Numbered from the stretch's first letter, positions 1 through 12,395 are shown. The stretch is DNA of 64,000 bases from Strongylocentrotus droebachiensis (GCA_035222895.1 JAVYIG010006795.1:1-64000); one strand, 5' to 3'. Numbers and translations: made by a program. Notes: generated by a model not told the origin, from the letters alone.

Positions 1-715
1 CCCAAATCAGAGGCTAACGAACGAAAGAGACAGAAAAATTCGGTCTAAGTATAATCATGACATAAAATAATGATATTACACTGTATCACAGACATAATAA
101 TATTATAAATAACACATAGATCTAGGGCCATGCATGATTGCATCTCAGAGTCAGACTTAACATTGTTAAACGATCCCTTGTATTTATCTATCATGATTTG
201 TAGATTTATAGATCTGGTGCTTGCCTACATCGAATTGAATCAGCTCAGCTCAGCTCAGTTGTTTGCGTCTAGTCGACGAGTACGAGTGTGCTATTGCAAT
301 CACTCTGTCAGTCTTTGTTGACTCAGTTTGAGAAATTGAGTGTGCTAGTTCGTAGGCCTACTAATAAAAGTAGGCCTAGATCTAGATCAATTACATTACT
401 CAATACTAGGTCTAACGTTAGACCTATAGGTCTATATCAGGATATTACAACATGGAAATGAATGTATGGGAAAATGCATTGAGTGCATCTCTAGACCATT
501 AATTGCATACCAGATAATTTTTCCGCTGTGCAATTACTTTTATCCCTATCTTGTCAAAAATAAAATACAAATAGAGCATAGATCTAACGTTAATATGAAG
601 TTAAACCTACCATTTTCACAGAAATCGATCATCGTAAAAAACGTCTCGTCATAATAATCGTCTTCAATCAAGCTAGCTATAGGACTGGTTTTGTTTACGA
701 ACCGCCCAGGCCAGG
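1..715. other. non-coding, no gene seen
   Basis: AT-rich sequence without a supportable exon. It holds short palindromic words such as taggccta and agatctaga and a small CTCAG direct repeat near 241-257. The rest of the P450 gene should lie to the left of the exon at 959-1021, but I found no P450-like exon here on the minus strand, so this is either its next intron or sequence beyond a broken gene. Confidence 0.5.
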
Positions 716-945
716 AGAAAAATAATTCACGATAAAATATACGATATCGTCAATTTTATCGTGAACTTTATCGTATACTTTTCACGATAAAAAATACGAT
801 ATCGTCAATTTTATCGTGAAAAGTTCACGATAAAGTTCACGATATCGTGAATTTCGTGAATTTCGTCGTGAAAAATTGGCGATAAAATTGACGAAATCGT
901 GAATTTTATCGCCAATTTTTCGCGATTTAGTCTATTCGCGATGTC
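716..945. repeat. self-complementary short-motif array (TTATCGTGAA type)
   Basis: About 230 bases built almost entirely from the words TTATCGTGAA, TTCACGATAA, ACGATATCGT and close variants, alternating between orientations so that many hairpins are possible. No coding content is seen. It abuts the last recognisable P450 exon (959-1021), whose frame runs into TAG at 932-934 at the edge of the array. It probably represents a small foldback/MITE-like insertion; the family is not recognised. Confidence 0.75.
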
Positions 946-958
946 CCTTCAGAGCCAC

Positions 959-3900
959 CATATGAATCGCTCCAAAGTTTTTCACCAAAGTGTCACTGGA
1001 TTCATTGAGTAATCCCGACAGCTGCATGATGGAATTCACAAAGATAAAAGGTACGCAATATAAAGGATGTTTTACAGATCTATATGCCACGATCATATAA
1101 TAAAATTACTTCAACTTCCAATAGTCATGCCTTCCATTTCCTCATACATGATATCAACATTTTCCACAAAATTCAGATGAATAATGCACTGCACAAACTG
1201 ACCTTGTGTCATTTTCTTTTTCAAAATCAGGTGCAGGAGTTGGGTCTGAAAAAACCTATAATTTGCCTTTTCCCATTTGTTATATTAATAAAAAGTATTA
1301 GAAATAAAATATCATGTGATATGACAATTGACTAATGTTTCTTTATTTTATTCCTAATTGATGACCACAAAAACTTTCGAAACAGTTTCTGTACAGACAG
1401 ACGTAGGCTATAAATAATTCTGTATCAGATACGCTTTACATCAGATTTTCGTTGTACCATATGTTATTCCATGAAAATATACCTGTTTCATCTTGACTGC
1501 GCTGAAGGTTGGTGTAATGACATTTCTCACATCCTTCCAGTGCTGATCTTTTAGGCCTGTTAATGCCTTGTCAAATGGCCGAGACTTCAACACAAATGTC
1601 TGAAAGAAGAAACATGAATCATTTTAAGATAGAATTATCCAAATATTAAATCAATGACATCATCGAGCTAATTTATCAGTTTTGTAAACCAAGCAATATA
1701 TTACCAAATGATGATTCTCCATGCAATGACCGTCGAAGCAGGCTGAATAATTCCTATACCAAAAATAATCCATTCTAGTTGTTGTAAAAGAAACTAGATG
1801 GACCTTCGACCGCGCGCAGTCGAAAATGATGCCTTCGCCATGGAGCAATTTTACAAACCAAAACAGAAGCGCGCTATTTTTGCAGAAATAATGAGCCCTG
1901 TGACCTTTGACATTTGACCTCGTTACCCCAAAAATTTAATCAGTGCATTGGCTCTGCAAGATAAATATAATAAAAGGAAAGGTAATAGAAAATTAAAAAC
2001 TAAAAGAAGGAGGAGAAAAAAATTGGTAAAGATTGATCAAAACTCATAACAGTTTCATAGCATGAATTTCTAACCACAAAAATATGGGCGGCCAAAAGGG
2101 CCAGAACTAATAAAATAAAATAAACAAACAATGATAGAAATAAACAAAGATTCAGAAATAGACATGGAGATAATGCAAAAATAAAGACAACCTCACAATT
2201 TAAGATTCACTACAAAAATAAATCAACTTTCGAAATAAATATAACACAGGAATAAAGACAACTTCAGAATTAAAGATAACTGCAAAAATAAGGACGACCT
2301 CCGAATCATAAAGAAAACTTCGGACATGAAGATGTCTGCAGAAATAAAGACAAACACAGAATTAAAGATAAATGCAGAAATAAAGACAAAACCACAGAAT
2401 TAAAGATACTGTAGAAATAAAGACAACGACAGAATTATAAAGAAAGCTTCGGAGATAAAGATATCTACAGAAATAAAGAAAATCACAGAATTAAAGATAA
2501 CTTCAGAAATAAGGACAACGACAGAATTATAAAGAAAGCTTCGGAGATAAAGATATCTGCAGAAATAAAGATAACCACAGAATTAAAGATAACTGCAGAA
2601 ATAAGGACGACCACAGAATTGAAGATAGCTTCAGAGATCTAAAAGACAACCACGGTATTTAAGAAAGCTTCGGAGACAAAGACAACCACAGAACGGAAGT
2701 TTAGAAAGGTAGATAACGACTGAAATTAAGTCTACTATAGAAACGATATGCCCGCTCCTAAAATTATACCACCAAATCCAAATACATGATCAAAAACGCA
2801 AACAAACTGACAATAAGAGGACAAGAGAGGGGTGTCCTAACGCAAAAATTAACCGAGAACGATATTACCTACTTCCTTGTGAGGGGCAGGATTGTTTGAG
2901 GGTGATGAGGAGAGGAAGGGCATAGTCATGTAGATTGGATGGTTAGGGGCTAGTGGTGGGAGGGGTTGGGGGTTGGGAAGGGGGCGTTAACGGGATATTA
3001 AGGAGTGTATACCTACTTCGTTTTAAGGGTTTTTATTGATTATGAACAGTAGGCAGGATTGTTTGAGGGCGATGAGAAGAGGGACGGAATATTCATGAAG
3101 CCTGGATTATAAGGGGCTAGTGGTGGAGGCGGTGGGGGGGGGGGGCAGACACAAAATTTGCATCACCCCACTCTTACATGCAGGCCCCGTTGAACGTTTT
3201 TCAAAGTGGCGTGGGGGAGGCTACAGTATTAACGATCAGGTACAGCGTAGCGTAAATTGGCGTGGGGGTCTATAGGGGGCAAAACCCCGGCAGTGGTCAA
3301 GGGCGGAGCCCCCGGAAACTCAGGGGGTTTGGGCATTTAATTACGGTCATACGAACACATTTTGATACTTTATTTGTGACACTAGGCATTTAATCACGGT
3401 CAGATGAGTATATTTTGATACGTCATTGTTTTGTGACACTGGTAGGTCACTATTCTTTCTTTTTTTCTCTCTTTCTTTCTATTTCTAATTATAATAAGGG
3501 GCTAGTGGTGAAGGCGGTGGGGGGGGGGGGGGCATGGAAGTGGCGTTAATGGGATTTAACGGATTGTATATTAACTTCTTCGTTTTAAGGGGTTTTATTA
3601 ATTATGAACAGTGGGCAGGATTTTCTGAGGGTGATGAGTAGAGGAACGGAATATCCATGTAGACTGGATTATAAGGGACTAGTGGTGGGAGGGGGGTGTG
3701 GGGATGGGGGGAAGGGGCCTCAATTGAAAATTAAGAAGTGTTTATTACCTACTTCGATTTAAGGGGTTTTATTGATTATGAAATGTGGGCAGGATTGTTT
3801 GAGGGCGATGAGAAGAGGGACGGAAAATTCACGAAGCCTGGATTATAAGGGGCTAGTGGTGGAGGCGGTGGGGGGGGGGGGGCAGGGAAGAGACGTACAG

Positions 3901-6900
3901 GGGATTTAAATGAGTGTATATTACCTATTTCGTTTTAAGGGGTTTTATTAATTATGAACAGTGTACAGGATTGCCTGAGGGTGATGAGTAGAGGGATGTC
4001 ATATAGCCTGGATTTTAGAGCCTAGTGGCCAGAACGTTGGAAGGGGAGGGCTTTCACCAGACTTTCACTCCAGCCGGAAGAACATTCTGAGATTTTTAAG
4101 TCCATACAGAGCACTATAATGTCTAAAGCTTCTAAATTCCGAAAGAAAATGTATATTTACAACTATGGTGTCGAGGGGCTCCTTCTTCATGTTTTGTTCG
4201 GTAATGTTCGGTGTCATCATGGTAACGCTAACTCCCTCGAAACCCGCCCCTAAACACTGAGTTTTGTGAATCCTTATCAGCATACTTCGGCTCTTGAAGG
4301 AGCCACAAGAGCAAGCGCGGATCCAGGGGGGACCGAGCGGGCCTTGCCCCCCCCCCCCCCCCCCCCGCAAACAAAAAGAGAGAGAAGGAAAAGAAGGAAA
4401 AACGGAAAGAGGAATGAAAGGGAAAGAAAGAAGAGGAAGAAGAAAAGAAAAGGGGAGAAAGAAGGAGAGCAGAGGGGCATAAGGGGCCATGCCTCCCAGG
4501 CTGTTGCCCCCCCCCCCCCCAATCAAAAAAAAATAAGAGAGAAGAAGGAAAGGGAAAAAAAGGAAAAGAGAATATAAAGGGAAAGAAAAAAAAGAGAAAG
4601 AAGAAAGGTAGTGGAGATCAGAGACTATTTTTCCTGCAAACATGTTGTAGATCGGGGGGGGGGCGCACTGGCGTACTGATGGGGGTTGGGGGGAGGGGGG
4701 CTTGGGACTGGGGCAGTCACACCCCCCCCTAATAAAATTAATTTCTAATTCGATACCGGTGATTTACAAATGTTGCTGAAATAACATAAGTTTTCGAGAT
4801 TTGTCCTCACTTTTTAGTAAATTCTACTTTTTTTACGTTTGTTGGAAAATGACAAATTCCTAAATTTACAGTAGGGCAAGAAATATGCTTATTTAGAGGC
4901 TTACATGTCAGGGCCCGCGGAATAGTGGGGGCTTGGGGGGCCTGGAGCTCCCCCCCCCCCCCCCCCACTTAAACAAAAAGTATATTAAAGAGAAATAGAA
5001 AGAAAGAGAGAAAAAAAAGAAAGAATAGTGACCTACCAGTGTCACAAAACAATGACGTATCAAAATATACTCATCTGACGGTGATTAAATGCCTAGTGTC
5101 ACAAATAAAGTATCAAAATGTGTTCGTATGACCGTAATTAAATGCCCATACCCCCTGAGTTTCCGGGGGCTCCGCCCCTTGACCACTGCCGGGGTTTTGC
5201 CCCTATAGACCCCACGCCAATTTACGCTACGCTCTACCTGATCGTTAATACTGTAGCCTCCCCCACCCACTTTGAAAAACGTTCAACGGGGCCTGCATGT
5301 TAGAGTGGGGTGATGCAAATTTTGTGTCTGCCCCCCCCCCCCCCACCGCCTCCACCACTAGCCCCTTATAATCCAGGCTTCATGAATATTCCGTCCCACT
5401 TCTCATCGCCCTCAAACAATCCTGCCCACTGTTCATAATCAATAAAAACCCTTAAAACGAAGTAGGTATACACTCCTTAATATCCCGTTAACGCCCCCTT
5501 CCCAACCCCCCCAACCCTTCCCACCACTAGCCCCTAACCATCCAATCTACATGACTATGCCCTTTCTCTCCTCATCACCCTCAAACAATCCTGCCCCTCA
5601 CAAGGAAGTAGGTAATATCGTTCTCGGTTAATTTTTGCGTTAGGACACCCTCTCTTGTCCTCTTATTGTCAGTTTGTTTGCGTTTTTGATCATGTATTTG
5701 GATTTGGTGGTATAATTTTAGGAGCGGGCATATCGTTTCTATAGTAGACTTAATTTCAGTCGTTATCTACCGTTCTAAACTTCCGTTCTGTGGTTGTCTT
5801 TGTCTCCGAAGCTTTCTTCAATACCGTGGTTGTCTTTTAGATCTCTGAAGCTCTCTTCAATTCTGTGGTCGTCCTTATTTCTGCAGTTATCTTTAATTCT
5901 GTGGTTATCTTTATTTCTGCAGATATCTTTATCTCCGAAGCTTTCTTTATGATTCGGAGGTCGTCCTTATTTTTGCAGTTATCTTTAATTCTGAAGTTGT
6001 CTTTATTCCTGTGTTATATTTATTTCGAAAGTTGATATATTTTTGTAGTGAATCTTAAATTGTGAGGTTGTCTTTATTTTTGCATTATCTCCATGTCTAT
6101 TTCTGAATCTTTGTTTATTTCTATCATTGTTTGTTTATTTTATTTTATTAGTTCTGGCCCTTTTGGCCGCCCATACAAAAAAAGGTAAGTTCTTTTATAT
6201 GAAGTCAGTTGTGAAAACAAATTCAACCACTTGCATCCTTATGGTAAGAGTGAGGGAATTGTCTCACAGAATTTCAGAAAACGTAACTTGACTATGACCA
6301 TTAGTCTTCAAAGCTGTGGGCCTACATATATGTAGAGGTTCCACTCTATAAAGTTACCTTGTGGTTCATGAATTTGCTGAAGCTCTTGACTGTGATATCC
6401 TTCACCATTTCAAGGTCACTTATGAAGAACACAGGCGACGAAAAAATGAACATGCTGGAAATGTAAAATATTCAGAACAATATAACATTCAATGGACTTT
6501 AGATAATGGACACTAAACATGTAAATATTGGTAAAAAGGGTTGTTAGAAGAAAAAAAAACATTTTGACAAAAATGCATTTTTTTCTCCCTTATGCAATTT
6601 TTTAAACAAACGTGTAGACCTACGTGTATTTGTATTCACCTAGCGCAGACAATGTTTTCACCGCGACAAAATGGCAGCGACCGTGGGAAACCGGAAGTGA
6701 CGTAAAAGTTGCGTCCCCCAATAACAATGAAATGGTATAACTGACAGCTGTCTATAAGCAATATTTGTTGTACCACTGTAAAATGGAAAATTCCCCATAC
6801 AATAAGGGAATTCTAGATTCCTCTCAAATACATTTACATGATATGTATAAACGATGACTACACCATGCCTACAGGAACTACAGTTATATCAGGGGCAGAT

Positions 6901-7662
6901 CCAGGATTGTCCAATCCAATTAACCCTCTTCAGATCGTCTGAGAGGGGGTGGGGGCGGGGGGGGGATGTTGTTACACACAGGAAATATCCCTTCCTATCT
7001 ATTTTCACACATAGTCCAAAAATAGGCTTGTATTTCATGTTGATCCTTTTCTTATAAGGGGAAGCTCCCGGCTCTAGATTCACCTCTAGCAATGTTTGTA
7101 AAAGAAAACAAAAATACTTACCCAAAGACATTTCCATACTTTCTGACATATTCTAGGCTCTTCCAATGAATTCCCTGTGAAATAAAACACAGTAGATTCA
7201 AATGAATGGGAATTCTAACTCTCACTTATTCGTATTTGCAGACTTGTCAGATTTCTCATGACACTATTACCTTCTACATGTTATCAATCAATATGAACCT
7301 GCTTCAGCTGTCATCAGAACTGATCTCTTTCAACAAAGTTCAAGCTCAGTAATTAATTTACTCATTTAAAAGAAAGATCATTTTAGCTCTCTTGTCAATT
7401 GTTTTGCACAGAATGACTACGACATACATGTAACAAGGGTTTCAAAATTTTGGGGGAAATTAAACATTATTATTATTTTGTTTATTATAATGCCTTTACC
7501 TTCAGACAGAGCTAAAAATTGTAATACAACAGAAATGTATTTCAACCACTGTTTCTCCATATACTTACTTGAAACAAATCAATCGAGTGGCCCACAACAG
7601 GAAAAGGAATCGGCCCCTTGATTCCTTTCCGTTTGAAATATGTCATATGCCAAATTTCATAC
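959..7662 (-). CDS. cytochrome P450, CYP3-clan, N-terminal part (partial, possibly broken)
   Basis: Five exons on the minus strand: 7569-7662, 7122-7174, 6358-6454, 1483-1599, and 959-1021 with an uncertain end. They encode about 145 residues of a microsomal P450: the proline-rich hinge (GIKGPIPFPVVGH), then WKSLEYVRKYGNVFG, and the C-helix with W-x-x-x-R (HWKDVRNVITPTFS). Exon sizes of 94, 53, 97 and 117 bp closely follow vertebrate CYP3A exons 2-5, which supports CYP3-clan membership (CYP3/CYP5-like). All GT-AG junctions keep phase. The first exon with the membrane anchor was not found; it should lie upstream of 7662 in phase 2. The I-helix and haem-binding cysteine are absent from the window. 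The last exon uses a weak donor (GTGGCT); read through, it reaches TAG at 932-934 next to a motif array, so the gene may be a pseudogene. Expected role: haem mono-oxygenase of the endoplasmic reticulum. Confidence 0.8.
2200..2700. repeat. minisatellite in left foldback arm (AGAAATAAAGACAAC type)
   Basis: Roughly 30-35 bp units containing AGAAATAAAGACAACCACAG and AATTAAAGATAACT repeat with variation, together with GAAAGCTTCGGAGATAAAGA units. The complementary array in the right arm (about 5770-6080) has fewer units, which explains most of the arm length difference. Confidence 0.75.
2880..4030. repeat. tandem units of about 150-190 bp with poly-G, inside foldback element
   Basis: Repeated blocks share ATTATGAACAGTGGGCAGGA, TTTGAGGGCGATGAGAAGAG, AAGGGGCTAGTGGTGGAGGC followed by a G tract, then CTACTTCGTTTTAAGGGGTT. 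I count about five imperfect copies here and one to two inverted copies in the right arm (5330-5600). Non-coding. Confidence 0.7.
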
Positions 7663-7689
7663 CTAATTGGATTAAAAGATTAAAAAAGG

Positions 7690-8211
7690 AGCTTAAAACC
7701 TGCTACATGTACATAACAATAACAAATCATTTGTTGTTATACATCTAGGATCTTACTACATAAAAGAATCAATACTTATCAGGAGCACTGGGTTAACTTT
7801 TACCCGAATGCTAAGCAAGCAAGTAAATATTTGTAGATGTTATGTAATCAGTGGAGTTGGCAGGAAGATTCAAGAGACCTGTGCAAACCTAGTCCACTGC
7901 CTGGACTGTTCTCTACATGATCCGTGCGCGCTCACATAGTACACACGTACGGAAACAGAGCCTGAGAACAGTCCAGTACACCTTGGCAAGTTCCCCCTAA
8001 ATTCAGGGGGAACTTTTATTCCTCCCACTTCACCTTGGTCAGACCTTGCTTAGTTGTGATTGGTTCCCACTCATGCCCATCAAAAGATTTGGTCATTGCG
8101 TAATCTTACAACGATCGTAAACCTATAGGCAATTTGCAATGTCAGTTCCTTGACCCTTTAACCCTAAATCTAAATCTGAACCACTAACAATTTCGTTGTT
8201 CCGTCATTCAA

Positions 8212-8245
<34 letters not shown>

Positions 8246-9050
8246 ACTCTGAACACATGATGTAAACACAAAGTAGTGCATGTAATCATTTCACCAAGAT
8301 ATTTTTATTCCAATTTACAGACTTCAACTTCATAGTGTACCTATAAGGAACTACACTAGTATAGTAACAGATGACATGTTTCAAACTAGAAAGCAATAAT
8401 CAATTGTCTTGTCAGTGATTTTTACAGACAAACTGTTATTTTTTACTGAAATCCTTGCATCTGATTAGCTGAGAGCGAATTTGTCAGTCAAAATCACTGA
8501 CAAGGCACTTGAAGAATTAACACCCCCATTTTGAAGTCTATTATGTCCCCAATCACTTCAAGCTAAACAGAAATATATAAACATGGAATTCAGGACTCTC
8601 ATTGTTGTCGCAAATGGGTTAAACACTGAATAGCCTACAATGAATTCCTTACCCTTTGCAGAATAGTATCTCACACTGTAGTGCATGATTTAAGATATAT
8701 GTAATTTGCCATCAAGGACTATATGGGCAAGAACAGTGTTCAGCATTAGTGTACTTGCATAAAAAGTACAACAATGTATGTGGAATACTGATTATCTTTT
8801 GAAGACAAAAATTTGGCAACGAGAATAATAGTTAAAGCATGTTATCATCTGCAAAACATGTTAATAACATCAAAGTAAACTGTTATAACCTGTAAATGAG
8901 GTAAGCTTATATGTAGCTTAAATTAACAATCATTGGGTGTAAAGTTACTTCAAATTCAAAGGAGAATCTAGCTACTTCCTTCTTTGTATGGCTTTCATAC
9001 AAAGTGACACAAAAATTGAGATTTGGAGAAAAGTCATTCCAATGATTATA
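7690..9050. other. non-coding interval between P450 and zinc-finger gene
   Basis: No convincing exon was found, although the P450 anchor exon should be here or farther upstream. It contains a small hairpin at 7984-8012 (AAGTTCCCCCT and its complement), a CA/TG microsatellite at 8213-8245, and an inverted-repeat element at about 8398-8516. Confidence 0.5.
8398..8516. mobile_element. small inverted-repeat (MITE-like) element
   Basis: The left arm contains CTTGTCAGTGATTTT and the right arm AAAATCACTGACAAGGCAC, facing each other about 50 bp apart with further partial complementarity outward. No coding content. Exact ends and target duplication are unclear. Confidence 0.5.
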
Positions 9051-9059
9051 ACATGTCTA

Positions 9060-10920
9060 TCATGATATCACATTTTGAAAGCAAAGTATTTGTAGGTATG
9101 CATCTTTGAAGCAATAGTACTGGCTGTTTACCTATAAGGAATGAGTAATAAAATAAGCAAAACAAATCAATCATCAAAGAAAAAATAAGGCCAGTTCTAT
9201 CGAAAACAGGAGCTAGTATGAATAGCAAAAAAGAAAATCAATATATAATATGAATACATTTATAAAGCAGGTAATGTCAAAATATACATCCACAGTGTTT
9301 GAAAAATCAACATAACTATGCTAATCGATCTGAAATATGATTAACATACAACGTTAATATTTATTAAAAAAATAAATTTGTGGGTAATATAAAACAAAAG
9401 CTCGTTTTGAGGGAAGTTCGAAATTAGTATTCTTTCAAATGCCGTTCTAATTTAACCTTTTCATTTTTGGGCCTGCGAATGGAACATAGTACCTTTAATA
9501 AACAACTGTCATATTTAAGTGCAGAACTGCTAGCAGTCAACTTATGACCTGAGATATTAAGGGAGAAAGAAAATCAGTTTCCATTTTCTCCTAATGAAAC
9601 AACTTTAGGGCCTACCTATAGTATTCCCTATATTTGCATATATATATATATATTTATCATCAGTCTGATTTTCCTCAAACTTTTAATAAATCTGTTTGTC
9701 CATTATTTTGTCTGCTTTTATAAATACCAAGACATTCTTGGACTGGACTTGGCCTTTATATATGATTCTGCAGTCTAACCAAGGAGTTACTGGCACTCCT
9801 TGGTCTAACACCAAATGTCAGATGAATGCATGGATTAAAAACATAAACAATTATTGCCAGGAAGTCAATCAAACCAACAAAATTCATAAACCCCACCTGA
9901 ACTTGTTTTCCTCGTTGTGGCATTGGATCAATTGAAGATTCATTTTCAATCAATGGCTGGAAGTTGATCCTCGTCTTGGACTTGGGTGTTCCAGAAACAT
10001 GTAGCCTCTTAGTAGCATGCTGTAAGGATACCAAAATACACATTCAGTATGAATAATTGCTTGTTGAAAAATACAAAAACATAGATCTAGGTGATGGTGC
10101 TGATTTGCAAAAAAAAAATCAAAAAAAATCATACATTCAGGAATACAATATTTCTATCATTATAATGATATTATAATGCATTATTGTGATATTTGTTCTC
10201 GCCTAGGCGAGAACAAATATCACAATAATGCAAGAAAGAGTCTACAAACATAACTAATTTCAAAGATTTTCATTTCACTGTAGCCTATTGAATTAAGTAG
10301 CAGAAAAAAGGGATTTTTTTTTTTTTTAAGGGGGAAGAAAGCTATAGAAAGGGAACAGTAAAGAACAAAAACAAATCAAAGATTGTCACAAGACGCAAGA
10401 TCGAGTAGGCCTACATTCATGACATTGCACCTATTTTTACAGTTCGACCAAGCGATGAAGGATTTTGGTCCGACAAGAAAGGTACACCTAGATCTAGAGA
10501 TGAAATTTAAATGTGTTTGTTTGATTATTTACCTTTGTTGGTGGTGTGCCGGCCAGGTGAAAAACAAGCTTCTCTTTTATTCTCCGAATTTGACCCTTTT
10601 TTGCTTTTGGGTGTCGTTGCTTTCCTTTTTGGAGTAGAAGGGCTAGAAGAGCTAGAAGAGGCAATTACGGTGTGGTTTTGAAGTGTCCGTTCGTAGATAT
10701 TTAGTTCGACTTGTTGACTTCTCATGGAGTGTACATTTATAACTTTCTTCACACATTTGTCGCATACATGCTGCGATTTGTTTGTAGAAAATTCACCAAA
10801 TATGTCTTTAAAACTCTTCTGCAAGCCACTCCTTGAAGTTTTCGTAGAATTTATATTAATGTAGTGTTTGCAGGTAACTAGGGCAGTATCACAAATCATA
10901 CACCACCTAACAGGTCTCAT
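9060..10920 (-). CDS. small protein with N-terminal ZAD-like zinc finger
   Basis: Four exons on the minus strand: 10533-10920 (ATG at 10918-10920), 10441-10487, 9897-10019 and a tentative terminal exon 9060-9131 ending in TGA. Phases join as 1, 0, 0, giving about 209 residues. Residues 1-75 carry CMIC (C7, C10) and later CDKC, with an intervening DIFGEF segment; this C-x2-C / C-x2-C layout resembles the zinc-finger-associated (ZAD/zf-AD) treble clef, a protein-interaction module of animal nuclear proteins. Residues 85-130 are Ser-rich and Lys-rich (TPKRKATTPKSKKG), consistent with a nuclear localisation signal. No C2H2 fingers follow. The last exon rests on a good polypyrimidine tract and TAG acceptor only, so the C-terminus is uncertain. 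Specific function not recognised. Confidence 0.6.
10177..10232. repeat. perfect 56-bp palindrome
   Basis: The sequence from TGCATTATTG to CAATAATGCA reads identically on both strands with no spacer; the centre is CCTAGG. It lies in intron 2 of the ZAD-like gene (10020-10440). Such a perfect, spacer-free palindrome is unlikely by chance. Confidence 0.95.
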
Positions 10921-11640
10921 TGCTAATTACTTTAGTCCTTCTTTCACATGATTTCAGTGCTATTTAATTCAGATTTCTTTCTAATTTATGTTTCCATTTG
11001 TTGCAATAAGCTATATTTCTCGTATTTATACTGATTTATTTTACAAATTCAATATATCATGTTATGCTATGTTCTATGTTATATAAAGTGTTATTAATTT
11101 TGTTTGTAAACTTTTGTAATTCGGCTAAACGCCGCGATGAAAGTTTTATTTGAAATGAACCATTTTGAATGAATGAATTATTGGCAAACTCAGTTTCAAT
11201 TGCTAGTCAACTTTTATCCAATACGATGTATGCATGCTTAATACATTGGGACAATAGTGCATGTGCTGCACGCATATAACAAATAGCATTGCACATAACT
11301 TTCACATTCACCAACACACACCCAGCGCTCCCAGGGCTCCCAAGCACGCATACACACAGGCCGTTCAGCCGAGCATGCAAGGCCAGCTGATAGGAACGAA
11401 ACATGCATCATTCATGAGAGGATCCTTATTTGGGAAGCGGGGTCATGGGGTCGCTGCTCATTACATTCGGACCTCGCTGCCGAGATTAGCTGGTCGTTTT
11501 TTTTCGGGGAAGGTGAATTGGTGGGGAGTACGCATTTCATACACGCGCGCGCATTTGGGAAAGGGCGAAAGATTAAAACGACCATCAGCTGGTCTAGTGC
11601 AAACCTTGCACAGTATGATTACGAGACCACTGCTCAAAGA
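10921..11640. other. upstream region of ZAD-like gene, no gene seen
   Basis: AT-rich sequence followed by a more GC-rich stretch (11400-11600) with CG-rich words such as ACGCGCGCGC. It may contain the promoter of the minus-strand gene starting at 10920, but no clear TATA/Inr arrangement can be defended. ORFs here are not supported by any recognisable domain. Confidence 0.4.
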
Positions 11641-11644
11641 GTAT

Positions 11645-11803
11645 GGCCCGAATTCACAAAGGAGGTTTGTCGACAAACCGAGGTTTATGTGCGTCATACG
11701 ACGCATTTCGACGCGTTTTTACAAACCTTGGTTTGTAAAAAACAAAAGGAGGTTTGTCGACAAACCTTGGTTTGTCCACAAACCTCCTTTGTGAATTCGG
11801 GCC
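11645..11803. mobile_element. 159-bp MITE with long terminal inverted repeats
   Basis: Ends are GGCCCGAATTCACAAAGGAG at 11645 and the complement ending GGGCC at 11803; the inverted arms extend about 35 bp with one mismatch, and the interior adds a second hairpin (ACAAACCTTGGTTTGT). It is flanked by TAT at 11642-11644 and 11804-11806, a likely 3-bp target duplication. No coding capacity. Confidence 0.9.
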
Positions 11804-12249
11804 TATGTGACTTGTCAGCTCATAATACTGTATGAAAACCTAACAAATAAGTTTAAGAAACTGATGAAAAGGATTAAAATATATAGGTTCGACCAAATTC
11901 TTTCATTTTGAGTATGTGTGTGTAATTTGAATGTCATTTCATCACTTACTGAGCATTGACCTCATAATTTTCCTCTTACATGTTTTTTCTTAACGTGTTT
12001 GATTGATATCAGTGTACATGTAAACTTTATACCTCAATAATTCTACAAATGATCACATGATTAATAAATCTTGGGTCATATTGTTCAGTCTGTGGTTGCT
12101 AGTCACACATGAAATATCGTTTATCAATATTCTCTCAGCAAATTCTCCCAGAATCTCTCTTTATTGAGAAATATCTCACCCATAATATGCTTTAAGATTA
12201 TTCTTGATTGCCACACCAGTCAATGAAATTGATTGTGACCTGACATTGC

Positions 12250-12395
12250 AGGCCTCCTCCTCCTTCTTCTTCTTCTTCTCCTTCTCCTTCTCCTTCTCCT
12301 TCTCCTTCTCCTTCTCCTTCTCCTACTCCTTCTCCTCCTTCTCCTCCTCCTCCTCCTCCTTCTCCTCCTCCTCCTCCTCCTTCTTCTTCTTGTCA
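12250..12395. repeat. CTT/CTCCTT microsatellite
   Basis: Pure pyrimidine run on the plus strand of CTT, CTCCTT and CTCCTC units. It creates long spurious ORFs on both strands. Confidence 0.95.

Larger units (their letters stand above)
2083..6175. mobile_element. 4.1 kb foldback element with long inverted arms
   Basis: The ends are inverted copies starting TATGGGCGGCCAAAAGGGCC at 2083 and its complement ending at 6175. The arms run about 2083-3485 and 4985-6175 and match over nearly their whole length, including the segment around 3170-3470 against 4990-5290. Left and right arms differ mainly in copy number of internal repeats. Flanks carry a near-match ACAAAAAT / ACAAAAAA, a candidate 8-bp target duplication. 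The centre (3485-4985) holds poly-G/C and GA-rich sequence. No transposase ORF is seen, so it is non-autonomous or of foldback type. It sits in the P450 intron between exons 6358-6454 and 1483-1599. Confidence 0.85.

Noticed and set aside
4065-4643. 192-codon minus-strand ORF and plus-strand partners
   Set aside because: Low-complexity Pro/Gly/Phe translation of poly-C and GA tracts inside the foldback element; no domain.
9046-9228. Membrane-anchor first exon for the P450 (hydrophobic stretch on minus strand)
   Set aside because: The frame that would join exon 7569-7662 has an in-frame stop and no ATG; the stretch looks like a polypyrimidine tract before an acceptor at 9131.
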